Virus record (IMG/VR): IMGVR_UViG_3300007540_000130
Coordinates: 1-22,195 of that record
Origin: a virus
DNA: 22,195 nucleotides
Strand: one strand, 5' to 3'
Shown here piece by piece: positions 7,861 through 15,227 of this stretch; position 1 is the first letter of the stretch; every line of letters begins with the position of its first letter. The position numbers and the translations under genes were made by a program. The notes beneath the pieces were generated by a model. The model searched no databases and had not been told where the DNA came from. It was given only the letters and a program-made list of their open reading frames with translations.

Positions 7861-9009
7861 ATGGCTAAAGAAGAAAAAGTAGTCGATCAAGCTGTGGAAG
7901 AAATAAATCCACAAGTTGAAGAGACTGTAGAAGGTGATCTAGTACCTGAAGTTACTGTTAAAGAAGATGGTACACACAAAATAGATTTTGACAAACTAGT
8001 AGCTAAACCAATTAAAGGTGAGGTTGCAAAGCAAGACGTCAAAGAAAAAAAGGTTGAAGAAGCTGTGGCTAAAGAACCAGTAAACGAAGAACCTATTGTT
8101 TTAGAAGAAGTAACGCAAGAAGTTGTTCAAGAGAAAGTTGAGGAACTTGAAGAGCAGATAGAACAAGCTGTTGTTGAAGAGGCTGTGGGTATAGATTTAC
8201 CTGACAACATTAAAAAAGTAGTAGACTTTGTAAACGAAACAGGTGGTAGCCTAGAAGATTACGTAAAGTTAAACCAAGATGTAGACGCTTTAAATGAAGA
8301 GCAGTTGTTGGTTGAGTACTACCAAATCACAAGACCTCACTTAGATCCATCTGAGATAAACTTTTTAATAGAAGATAAATTCGCTATTGAAGAAGATATG
8401 GAAGATGAAAGAGATATTAAAAGAAAAAAACTAGCTAGAAAAGAAGAATTAGCAAACGCTAAGAATCATCTAAACGGTTTAAAAACAAAATACTATGAAG
8501 AGATCAAAGCTGGCTCTAGGTTAGCACCTGAGCAACAGAAGGCTGTAGATTTTTTCAATAGATATAACAAAGACAAAGAGGTTGCTGAAAAGCAAACTCA
8601 AACTTTCAACAATAAAACTAACCAAGTTTTTAATGACGATTTCAAAGGTTTTGAATACAAAGTCGGAGACAAGAGGTATAGGTTTAATGTTAAAAACCCG
8701 AATGAAGTAAAAGACAACCAAAGCAACATCAATAATTTTGTTAAGAAGTTTCTTAATAAAAACAACGAGATGCAAGATGCTACTGGTTATCATAAATCTT
8801 TATTCACTGCAATGAATCCTGACGCAATTGCAAACCATTTTTACGAACAAGGAAAAGCTGATGCCATGAAGCAAAGTATTGCTGCTACGAAAAACATTAG
8901 TATGGATCCTAGGAAAGGTCAAGGTGCTGCGCCTCAACAAGGTACAACATATAGATCTATCGATGCAGATGGTCAGTCGGTTAAGTGGGGATTTAAAAAA
9001 CGAAAATAA
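7861..9009 (+). CDS. Capsid scaffolding protein
   Basis: This 382-residue, highly charged protein sits between portal and major capsid protein, the classic scaffold position. Residues 1-110 are acidic, with many Glu/Val repeats (for example VEETVEGDLVPEV and EELEEQIEQAVVEEAV). The middle (about 180-215) is a strongly basic/acidic helix with DIKRKKLARKEELANAKNH. The end (about 330-382) contains a helix (HFYEQGKADAMKQSIAATKN) and a basic tail, VKWGFKKRK. Scaffolds guide coat subunits into a shell and then leave or are degraded; a positively charged C-terminal helix that binds coat protein is known for P22 and phi29 scaffolds. No protease motif is evident and no separate prohead protease gene lies between portal and capsid genes here. 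Assignment is from position and composition. Confidence 0.75.
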   Translation: MAKEEKVVDQAVEEINPQVEETVEGDLVPEVTVKEDGTHKIDFDKLVAKPIKGEVAKQDVKEKKVEEAVAKEPVNEEPIVLEEVTQEVVQEKVEELEEQIEQAVVEEAVGIDLPDNIKKVVDFVNETGGSLEDYVKLNQDVDALNEEQLLVEYYQITRPHLDPSEINFLIEDKFAIEEDMEDERDIKRKKLARKEELANAKNHLNGLKTKYYEEIKAGSRLAPEQQKAVDFFNRYNKDKEVAEKQTQTFNNKTNQVFNDDFKGFEYKVGDKRYRFNVKNPNEVKDNQSNINNFVKKFLNKNNEMQDATGYHKSLFTAMNPDAIANHFYEQGKADAMKQSIAATKNISMDPRKGQGAAPQQGTTYRSIDADGQSVKWGFKKRK

Positions 9010-9036
9010 ATTAACAAAACTTAAAAATTAAAAATT

Positions 9037-10491
9037 ATGGCTTTAGCTGGAACTGGCGCTGAGTTATCACACGTGGTACCTCGCCCAAACAAACTTGCAT
9101 ATGACAACAACTATTTGTCAATTGCAGACAATGATTTTAACTTTGCAAAACAATTCTTACCAGAAGTATATGAGAAAGAAGTAGAAAGATACGGTAACCG
9201 TACTATCTCTGGTTTCTTAAGAATGGTAGGAGCTGAAATGCCTATGGCTTCTGACGAAGTTGTGTGGTCTGAACAAGGTAGAATCCATGTAGCATCTAAC
9301 AACGCTACAATCGCAAACGTAAACGGAACAAGTGACGCGATTACATTAGTAACTGATCCTGCTGGAAACGGTGACGGATTAACTGCTGCTCAACAAGCTG
9401 CTTTATATTCTAAAGGAGATACATTAGTAGTTTCTCAAGGAAATAAAACAGTAAAAGCAAGAGTACAAGGTATAGCGGGAGTTGTACTTACGGTATCTGC
9501 TTACGACTATGCTGCTATCCAAGCGGCTGGTGCTGGAAATGCTGGATTTGCTGCTGCTGCGGTAAAACTATTCATCTTTGGTTCTGAGTATGCAAAAGGA
9601 ACAGACAATGCTGACCAAGCATCTGTAGATTCTCCTTTCACTAAATTTACTAACAAACCAATCATATTAAAAGGTAAGTATTCTATCTCAGGATCTGATA
9701 CTGCTCAAATCGGTTGGGTTGAAGTAGCTACTGAAGCTGGTGCTTCTGGTTACTTATGGTACTTAAAATCTGAATCTGAAACAAGAATTAGATTTGAGGA
9801 CAAATTAGAAATGGCAATGATTGAAGCTGAGAAAACTGTAGCTGGATCTGGTCTTGCTGGATCTTTTGGTGGATCTGAAGGTTTATTTGCTGCTGTTGAA
9901 TCTAGAGGATTGGTTTACAACAACCAAGACTTTGGAAACGCTGTACCTGCAAGTGGTATTCAAGAATTTGATAACATCTTACAAGAATTAGACAAGCAAG
10001 GAGCTATCGAAGAGAACATGATGTTCTTAGATAGAGCTACTAACTTATCTATCGATAAAATGTTAGCTAATCAAAATTCTTACGGAGCTGGAGGTACATC
10101 TTACGGTGTATTCGATAATTCTGAGGATATGGCTTTAAATTTAGGTTTCTCTGGTTTCAGACGTGGATCTTACGATTTCTACAAATCTGACTGGAAATAC
10201 TTAAACGATGCTACTACTCGTGGATTAATTGCTGACGTAGAAGGTATCATGGTACCTGCAGGAACAAGTACAGTATACGACCAATCATTAGGTAAAAATA
10301 TCTCAAGACCTTTCTTACACATCCGTTACAGAGCTTCTGAAGCAGATGACAGAAAAATGAAGTCTTGGATCACTGGATCTGTTGGTGGAAACTTTACTTC
10401 CGACTTAGATAGCATGACTGTAAACTTCTTATCAGAAAGATGTTTATGTGTACAAGCTGCTAACAACTTTGTTTTACTTAAAAAAGTATAA
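9037..10491 (+). CDS. Major capsid protein
   Basis: This 484-residue protein lies directly after the scaffold and is likely an HK97-fold coat protein. The N-terminal arm (AYDNNYLSIADNDFNFAKQF, about 22-41) is followed by a long helix and a loop region with YEKEVERYGNRTISGFLRM and EMPMASDEVVWSEQGRI. A domain rich in Ala and Gly with small strands (about 100-185) looks like an insertion. The C-terminal half contains ESETRIRFEDKLEMAMIEAE, the segment SYDFYKSDWKYLNDATTRG and RPFLHIRYRASEADDRKMKS. Codon use differs sharply from the neighbours: Ile is mostly ATC, Phe TTC, Asn AAC and Tyr TAC, as expected for the most abundant virion protein. The leader is A-rich (taaaaattaaaaatt), without Shine-Dalgarno. 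A strong hairpin follows the stop. Confidence 0.85.
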   Translation: MALAGTGAELSHVVPRPNKLAYDNNYLSIADNDFNFAKQFLPEVYEKEVERYGNRTISGFLRMVGAEMPMASDEVVWSEQGRIHVASNNATIANVNGTSDAITLVTDPAGNGDGLTAAQQAALYSKGDTLVVSQGNKTVKARVQGIAGVVLTVSAYDYAAIQAAGAGNAGFAAAAVKLFIFGSEYAKGTDNADQASVDSPFTKFTNKPIILKGKYSISGSDTAQIGWVEVATEAGASGYLWYLKSESETRIRFEDKLEMAMIEAEKTVAGSGLAGSFGGSEGLFAAVESRGLVYNNQDFGNAVPASGIQEFDNILQELDKQGAIEENMMFLDRATNLSIDKMLANQNSYGAGGTSYGVFDNSEDMALNLGFSGFRRGSYDFYKSDWKYLNDATTRGLIADVEGIMVPAGTSTVYDQSLGKNISRPFLHIRYRASEADDRKMKSWITGSVGGNFTSDLDSMTVNFLSERCLCVQAANNFVLLKKV

Positions 10492-10500
10492 CATAACAAA

Positions 10501-10543
10501 AGTAATTCTTACCCTCGTTGTAATTACGGGGGTAACTATTACT
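10501..10543 (+). terminator. Long hairpin after the major capsid gene
   Basis: Left arm 10501-10518 (agtaattcttaccctcgt) pairs with right arm 10526-10543 (acgggggtaactattact) around the 7-base loop tgtaatt. Six outer pairs, a 2x2 internal mismatch (tc/ct) and ten inner pairs (one T-G wobble) make a stable stem. It is not followed by a clean T-tract, only cttataaattattt. It could be a partial terminator, an RNase stop that stabilises the capsid mRNA, or both. Confidence 0.6.
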
Positions 10544-10571
10544 CTTATAAATTATTTAATTATATTATATC

Positions 10572-11351
10572 ATGGAAAAAACAAAAACAAAAAAACTACT
10601 AGGAATACCTGACGGTGTTCAGTGGGAAATAAAAGACAGGCTTTATACAATGGAAGCCAAAAACAAACCTCTAGTATATACAATACCATCAAAGCACTCG
10701 TCTAAAAGACCATTGTTATATTTTGATGAAAAACTTGGATATCAAAGAGAACTTAAGTATGCTACTAATATGGCTAGTCCTTTAGTAGACGAACAAGAAG
10801 GTGAAGCTACATTAGGTAGAATCATAATGAGAAACGGTAAGTTGTTTGTACCAAAAGAAGAGCAATGCTTACAAAAACTATTATCAATTTATCACCCATT
10901 AAAAGGTAGTATTTATTCAGAATACGATAAAGTTGAAGAGGCTCAAGATGATCTAGCTTACATGGAGTACGAAATAGAAGCTTTATTAGCTGCTAAAGCA
11001 TTAGATGTTGACGCGGCAGAAGCTATATTAAGAGCTCAAATAGGTAGTGATGTTAACGAATTAACAAGCAAAGAAGTAAAAAGAGACGTTTTACTAATGG
11101 CTAGAAGAAACCCAGGAATGTTTCTACAGTTAGCTAATGATGAAAATGTTGAATTAAGAAACTTTGGGGCTAAGGCAGTTGAACAAAACCTTATAAAATT
11201 ATCAGCAGATCAAAGGATATTTTCATATCCTAATGGTAAAAAGCTATGTACTGTTCCTTATGACGAACATCCATATAATGCTTTAGCTGCTTGGTTTAAG
11301 ACTGATCAAGGAATGGAAGTCTATAAGCAGTTTGCTAAAAAAGTAAAATAA
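10572..11351 (+). CDS. Phage protein of unknown function downstream of the capsid gene
   Basis: This 259-residue soluble protein follows the capsid gene after an 80-base gap that holds a hairpin. The N-terminal part (1-95) is beta-rich and basic (MEKTKTKKLLGIPDGVQWEI, GRIIMRNGKLFVPKEEQCLQ). The middle (about 95-160) is an acidic helical stretch (YSEYDKVEEAQDDLAYMEYE). The end has a helical repeat-like segment (LLMARRNPGMFLQLANDENV, then VELRNFGAKAV) and finishes with DEHPYNALAAWFKTDQG. This order matches hypothetical proteins I associate with head-gene clusters of flavobacterial and other marine phages. A role in head completion or stabilisation is possible but unproven. A second hairpin follows its stop. 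Confidence 0.7.
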   Translation: MEKTKTKKLLGIPDGVQWEIKDRLYTMEAKNKPLVYTIPSKHSSKRPLLYFDEKLGYQRELKYATNMASPLVDEQEGEATLGRIIMRNGKLFVPKEEQCLQKLLSIYHPLKGSIYSEYDKVEEAQDDLAYMEYEIEALLAAKALDVDAAEAILRAQIGSDVNELTSKEVKRDVLLMARRNPGMFLQLANDENVELRNFGAKAVEQNLIKLSADQRIFSYPNGKKLCTVPYDEHPYNALAAWFKTDQGMEVYKQFAKKVK

Positions 11352-11355
11352 AAAT

Positions 11356-11388
11356 GTAAAGTAACCGCCTTCGGGCGGTTGCATTTAC
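11356..11388 (+). terminator. Hairpin with UUCG loop after the 259-aa gene
   Basis: The core stem aaccgcc (11363-11369) pairs with ggcggtt (11374-11380) around the loop ttcg, closed by C-G: the exceptionally stable C(UUCG)G tetraloop. The stem extends by t-g and g-c pairs, then after one bulged A by five more pairs (gtaaa with tttac). No T-tract follows on the + strand (ttaaaaataaaa), so it may stabilise or process mRNA rather than end it. Its GC-rich core stands out from the AT-rich surroundings. Confidence 0.65.
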
Positions 11389-11401
11389 TTAAAAATAAAA
11401 T

Positions 11402-11563
11402 ATGGCTTTTAACATGAAACAAAAAGGCTTCGGCGATACTGTTGAGGCTATTACAAAAGCTACAGGAATAAAAAAAGTAGTTGAAAAAATAAGCGAAGCT
11501 ACAGGTAGAGACTGTGGTTGCGATAAAAGAAAAGAATATTTAAATAAAAAATTCCCTTATTAA
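11402..11563 (+). CDS. 53-aa conserved-type phage protein with CGC-DKRKE-FPY tail
   Basis: The ATG at 11402, preceded by aaaaataaaat, opens a 53-codon frame that ends in TAA two bases before the next gene. It translates as MAFNMKQKGFGDTVEAITKA, then TGIKKVVEKISEATGRD, then CGCDKRKEYLNKKFPY. The two near-repeats of a K/E-A-T-G motif (ITKATGIKK and ISEATGRD), the CxC pair and the KRKExLNxxFPY end are a pattern I recall from small proteins in structural clusters of Bacteroidetes phages. Function is unknown. The lack of any other use for this 160-base gap, the good leader and the conserved-looking ends make it a convincing gene. The CxC pair could bind a metal or form a disulphide; that is speculation. 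Confidence 0.75.
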   Translation: MAFNMKQKGFGDTVEAITKATGIKKVVEKISEATGRDCGCDKRKEYLNKKFPY

Positions 11564-11565
11564 TT

Positions 11566-12267
11566 ATGGCTGTAAGTGTAGATACCGTTTATCAGACTGT
11601 TTTGAGTACTTTAAACAAAGAGCAACGTGGCTATGTCACACCTCAAGAGTTTAATTTATTTGCAGAGCAAGCTCAACTAGATATATTTGAACAATATTTC
11701 TACGACATAAATCAATTTGGTAGACTGCACGGTAATAGTACAGAATATTCAGACATGCTAGATATACTTGAAGAAAAAATAAGTATATTTGAAGCACCAC
11801 CAGTGAATGTTACTATGGCTAACACGGGTATAGGTACTTTGCCAGCCAACTATAGGTTAGGTAATGTTATGCATACTACCAACGGTGTAGCTAGAATAGT
11901 TGAAAAGCTAAACAAAAAAGACATACAGATACTTCAAATGTCTCCATTAACAACTCCAAACTTAATTAGACCAGCTTACACTAGAACAAGTGAGACTACG
12001 ATACAACTCTATCCAGCTACAATAGTAGCAAATGTTACATGTGATGTCATATCAAAACCTACTGCTCCTAATTGGAATTATGTTATGGTTTATGGTGAAG
12101 CCTTGTATAATGCTACTGGTAGTACTGATTTTCAACTGCATCAATCTGAAGAAATAGCTTTAGTCGAAAAAATATTAGAGCTAGCTGGTTTATCTACCAA
12201 GGAAGTTCAGATGTATCAAATTGCAAATCAAGAAGAAATGCAAACAATCCAACAAGAAAAACAATAA
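11566..12267 (+). CDS. Connector / ring-type head-tail adaptor protein
   Basis: This 233-residue protein starts with a helical bundle, VDTVYQTVLSTLNKEQRGYV and TPQEFNLFAEQAQLDIFEQY, a common opening for adaptor-type proteins that dock below the portal. A beta-rich middle follows (VTMANTGIGTLPANYRLGNV; YTRTSETTIQLYPATI), and the end has FQLHQSEEIALVEKILELAG followed by a Gln/Glu-rich helix (NQEEMQTIQQEKQ). The LHxSEE...LVxKILELAG...YQxA end recurs in connector proteins of Bacteroidetes podophages as I recall. Position, four genes after the portal and immediately before the next connector-type gene, supports a ring/neck role. It starts two bases after the preceding 53-aa gene. Confidence 0.65.
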   Translation: MAVSVDTVYQTVLSTLNKEQRGYVTPQEFNLFAEQAQLDIFEQYFYDINQFGRLHGNSTEYSDMLDILEEKISIFEAPPVNVTMANTGIGTLPANYRLGNVMHTTNGVARIVEKLNKKDIQILQMSPLTTPNLIRPAYTRTSETTIQLYPATIVANVTCDVISKPTAPNWNYVMVYGEALYNATGSTDFQLHQSEEIALVEKILELAGLSTKEVQMYQIANQEEMQTIQQEKQ

Positions 12268-12270
12268 GAT

Positions 12271-13437
12271 ATGCCATTATTCAACGGAACACAACAAGGT
12301 TACTATGAGCAAAGCCAAAGCTTTGTAGGCGCTGGAGCTGGAAACCTCACGGTTGGACCAGTAACTACAGCTGCGTTTGCTACTAGACCAACTCAACAGG
12401 TTGATATAGTGGTTTTTATAAACGGCATAGAAATAAACAAAAATAGTTACTCGTATAATGGTACAAACCCAGGTGACACTACTCCTGACGATTCTTACGA
12501 TATATTATTCAATAACACAAATCCAAACACAAACGTGCAAGCTGCTGATGGATCTCCTTTAGCAGGCTTAACTGTATTGTTTAGAGAGGTTTTAGCTACC
12601 GAGCAGTTTGGTAACTATCAATATGTTTCTTTAGAGAATATAATAAACAACTTTATAATATCTTACGTGGGTGAAGATAAAATAATATCTAAAGTAAGAA
12701 GAACAGATATCGCTTTTCACGCTCAAAGAGGTTTAGCTGAGCTTAGCTACGATACTTTAAAATCTTTTAAGTCTCAAGAGATTGAAATACCACCTTCTCT
12801 ATCTATGAAATTACCTCATGATTTTGTTAACTATGTTAAATTATCTTGGCTAGACAATGATGGTATTGAAAGGATATTAATGCCTACTAGAAAAACTAGT
12901 AACCCAGAGGCGCTAATACAAGATAGTAATTACGATTACAGTTTTGACACAGATGGAACTTTGTTAGCTGCTGACGATTCTGAAACGTGGAATAAATTCA
13001 AAGATGCTACAAACAGGAATAATACAAATCCAGATACTTTAGATGAATTTGAAAGATATAGAAGTACTCAGGGTGGTAGATATGGATTAGAGCCGGAGTT
13101 TGCTAATAGCAACGGAGTTTATTTTATAGACAATCTAAGAGGTAAAATATTTTTTGATTCTAGCCTGACAGGTAAAATAATAACATTAAAGTATATAAGC
13201 GATTCACTTGGCACAGACAATGAAATGCTTGTTCATAAGTTTGCAGAAGAAGCGTTGTACAAGCACATAGCTTACGCTATACTAGCTACAAGAGCTAACA
13301 CTCAAGAGTATTTAGTCATGAGGTTTAAAAAAGAAAAGTTTGCTGCAACTCGCCAAGCTAAATTAAGATTATCAAATTTAAAATCAGAGGAACTTGCTCA
13401 AGTAATGAGAGGTAAGTCTAAGATTATAAAACACTAA
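12271..13437 (+). CDS. Ring/neck virion protein with beta-rich N-terminal domain
   Basis: This 388-residue protein has two parts. Residues 1-110 form a beta-rich domain (GAGAGNLTVGPVT, VDIVVFINGIEINKNSYSYN, LFNNTNPN, GLTVLFREVL) resembling the small jelly-roll-like domains often attached to phage tail and neck proteins. From about 117 it becomes helical and then beta: YVSLENIINNFIISYVGED, RTDIAFHAQRGLAELSYDTL, IEIPPSLSMKLPHDFVNYVK. The end is a basic helix with KEKFAATRQAKLRLSNLKSE and VMRGKSKIIKH. I recognise the second part as a family found next to portal-proximal genes in Bacteroidetes and marine phages, usually labelled virion structural protein. Adjacency to the adaptor gene and to the propeller-like tail protein favours a tail-ring role. 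Confidence 0.65.
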   Translation: MPLFNGTQQGYYEQSQSFVGAGAGNLTVGPVTTAAFATRPTQQVDIVVFINGIEINKNSYSYNGTNPGDTTPDDSYDILFNNTNPNTNVQAADGSPLAGLTVLFREVLATEQFGNYQYVSLENIINNFIISYVGEDKIISKVRRTDIAFHAQRGLAELSYDTLKSFKSQEIEIPPSLSMKLPHDFVNYVKLSWLDNDGIERILMPTRKTSNPEALIQDSNYDYSFDTDGTLLAADDSETWNKFKDATNRNNTNPDTLDEFERYRSTQGGRYGLEPEFANSNGVYFIDNLRGKIFFDSSLTGKIITLKYISDSLGTDNEMLVHKFAEEALYKHIAYAILATRANTQEYLVMRFKKEKFAATRQAKLRLSNLKSEELAQVMRGKSKIIKH

Positions 13438-13440
13438 AAT

Positions 13441-15162
13441 ATGCCAGAATTTATTCATAACTTTACTCAGGGGAAGATGAATCATGATCTTGATGAAAGA
13501 ATGGTTCCAAACGGTCAATATAGAGATGCATTAAACGTAACTGTAGCTACTTCTGAATCTAGCAATGTTGGTGCTTTGCAAAATTTAAAAGGTAATACAG
13601 AGTTGAAAGGTTCTCCAGCATCTTCTGGTAATTGGTCTTCTGATTACATAAACTCTCTTAACAACCCAGTCTGTATAGGTTCTATAAGACATGAGCCGAC
13701 AGAGTGTATATATTGGTTTGTAGCTACCGACAAGGGTACTACTAGATCAAGCGTTAGTGTTATAGCTGAGTTTAATCAAAAAACTGGTGACGTAACACCT
13801 GTATTAGTTGACACTAAAGGTATATTAAACTTTACTAAAAATAACTTAATAACAGGTGTAAATATAATAGACGACTTATTATTCTTTACAGATAATGTTA
13901 ATGAACCCAAGAAGGTAAATATAAAAAAGTTTAAAAAAGGTTCTTCAAACGGTGGTACACCTAGTTTCAGTGTACACAGTAAAATTCCAACTTACAACAC
14001 TTCTAACAGAAACTATACTTATAATTCTTCTGGCGCTGACTTTGCAGAAGAAGATATTACTGTTATTAAAAAATCTCCATTAGATGAACCGGGTTTATCT
14101 ATGTCAGCTTCGCTGGTAAACGGTCCTGGAACAGGCACCGATCCTATAACCACAACTTACTCTTTAAACAACTACTACAACTTTACGTACATAACAGAAG
14201 CCGCTACTAATAACTCACCAGCGGAGTACAAGCCACTACCAACGTTTCAAGAATATCAAGAAGCTTTAGGTACCGGTGGAGCGTTTCCAACTAATATGGA
14301 GTTTGTAAACATAGTTGTATCAGCAGTACCAACAGGTTACGAGCCTGGTGACGTTATAGTTCTTAGTGGAAGCTATATAAATGACTACAACAACGAAGAT
14401 GAATACACTATAAGATTAGAGATAGATTTCGTAAACGGAGCTAATTTAAGGTGTAAGATTCAATCTATACCTAATAAGATATTAAGATTTGGAGCAGATC
14501 AAGACGAGCTAATAACATGGGAGGTTCTATTAGAAGAGAAAGATCCTATGTTTGAATTTGATTTTCCAAGATTTGCTTACAGATGGAAGTATGAAAATGG
14601 TGAGTACTCTACTTTTTCACCTTTTTCTGGACCAGCGTTTATAGGTGGTCAATTTGAATACTTATCTTCTGATGGTTATAACTTAGGTATGAGAAACAAC
14701 CTAAGGTCTTTAAGTATAAATAATCTTTACTGGGGAAGTACAGAGGTTGTTGAACTAGATATATTGTACAAAGCATCTAACAGTAACACTGTGTATGTAG
14801 TAGATACCTTAAAGGATAGAACTAAAACTAGCTTTACTATTAAAAATGAATTAATTGGAGCCGCTGTAGAAGCTAACCAACTACTCAGACCTTGGGATAA
14901 CGTTCCAAGAAAAGCTAAAGCTCAAGAGGTTTCAGCTAATAGACTTATATACGCTAACTATATACAAAATTATAATGTTCCAAAAGTTGGTCTTATTTTA
15001 AGTTTAGCTACAAACAATCACACTGGTTTAAATGAAGAATCTGATACGTTTAGAGAACCAATACAAAGCGTAAAGTCTATAAGAAAATATCAACTAGGTA
15101 TTGTGTTTCAAGACGCTACGGAAGACAAACACCGGTTTTTTCGGATGCAAACGCTACTATAA
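13441..15162 (+). CDS. N-terminal part of a giant podovirus tail (nozzle/muzzle-like) protein
   Basis: These 573 codons encode the start of a protein that appears to continue in another frame. The opening, FTQGKMNHDLDERMVPNGQY then RDALNVTVATSESSNVGALQ, is the signature of large tail stabilisation proteins of podophages, thought to form beta-propellers that extend the portal channel (compare T7 gp12, P22 gp10 and crAss-like muzzle proteins; comparison by pattern only). A run of beta strands follows (CIYWFVATDKG, DDLLFFTDNVNEPKKV, FAYRWKYENGEYSTFSPFSG). The last visible natural segment is KYQLGIVFQDA (about 549-559). The final 14 codons to the TAA (TEDKHRFFRMQTLL) look foreign, while the -1 frame supplies YGRQTPVFSD at the same place. 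See the frameshift entry. Confidence 0.75.
   Translation: MPEFIHNFTQGKMNHDLDERMVPNGQYRDALNVTVATSESSNVGALQNLKGNTELKGSPASSGNWSSDYINSLNNPVCIGSIRHEPTECIYWFVATDKGTTRSSVSVIAEFNQKTGDVTPVLVDTKGILNFTKNNLITGVNIIDDLLFFTDNVNEPKKVNIKKFKKGSSNGGTPSFSVHSKIPTYNTSNRNYTYNSSGADFAEEDITVIKKSPLDEPGLSMSASLVNGPGTGTDPITTTYSLNNYYNFTYITEAATNNSPAEYKPLPTFQEYQEALGTGGAFPTNMEFVNIVVSAVPTGYEPGDVIVLSGSYINDYNNEDEYTIRLEIDFVNGANLRCKIQSIPNKILRFGADQDELITWEVLLEEKDPMFEFDFPRFAYRWKYENGEYSTFSPFSGPAFIGGQFEYLSSDGYNLGMRNNLRSLSINNLYWGSTEVVELDILYKASNSNTVYVVDTLKDRTKTSFTIKNELIGAAVEANQLLRPWDNVPRKAKAQEVSANRLIYANYIQNYNVPKVGLILSLATNNHTGLNEESDTFREPIQSVKSIRKYQLGIVFQDATEDKHRFFRMQTLL
15105..15162 (+). other. Apparent -1 frameshift site in the giant tail gene
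   Basis: In frame 1 the protein reads QLGIVFQDA and then TEDKHRFF up to a stop at 15160. In the -1 frame, bases 15117-15149 read YGRQTPVFSDA, and this frame is open to 18938. Joining FQDA (to 15117) with YGRQTPV gives a continuous phage-tail motif. One extra base within 15112-15117 (for instance gacgct-tac-gga) would fix the frame. A run of six T (15136-15141) lies nearby but downstream of the conserved YGRQTPV motif. Confidence 0.7.
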
Positions 15163-15227
15163 GCATAGATAAAGATGCAGCTGTTGGTGTTAGCAAATTT
15201 ATAGCCACCGTACCGCCTGTACAAAAT

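Noticed and set aside
8521-8793. 90-codon minus-strand frame in the scaffold gene (and similar ones at 20281-20574 and 4040-4300)
   Set aside because: Every supported gene here is on the + strand, and these frames are fully inside real genes and have hydrophobic antisense composition.
10501-11400. The two hairpins as textbook rho-independent terminators
   Set aside because: Neither is followed by a T-tract on the + strand. I kept them as hairpins with uncertain role.
15130-15145. Classical programmed -1 frameshift at the T6 run
   Set aside because: The conserved-looking YGRQTPV in the -1 frame is upstream of the run, so the switch must happen before it; no perfect X-XXY-YYZ heptamer is in the right phase.
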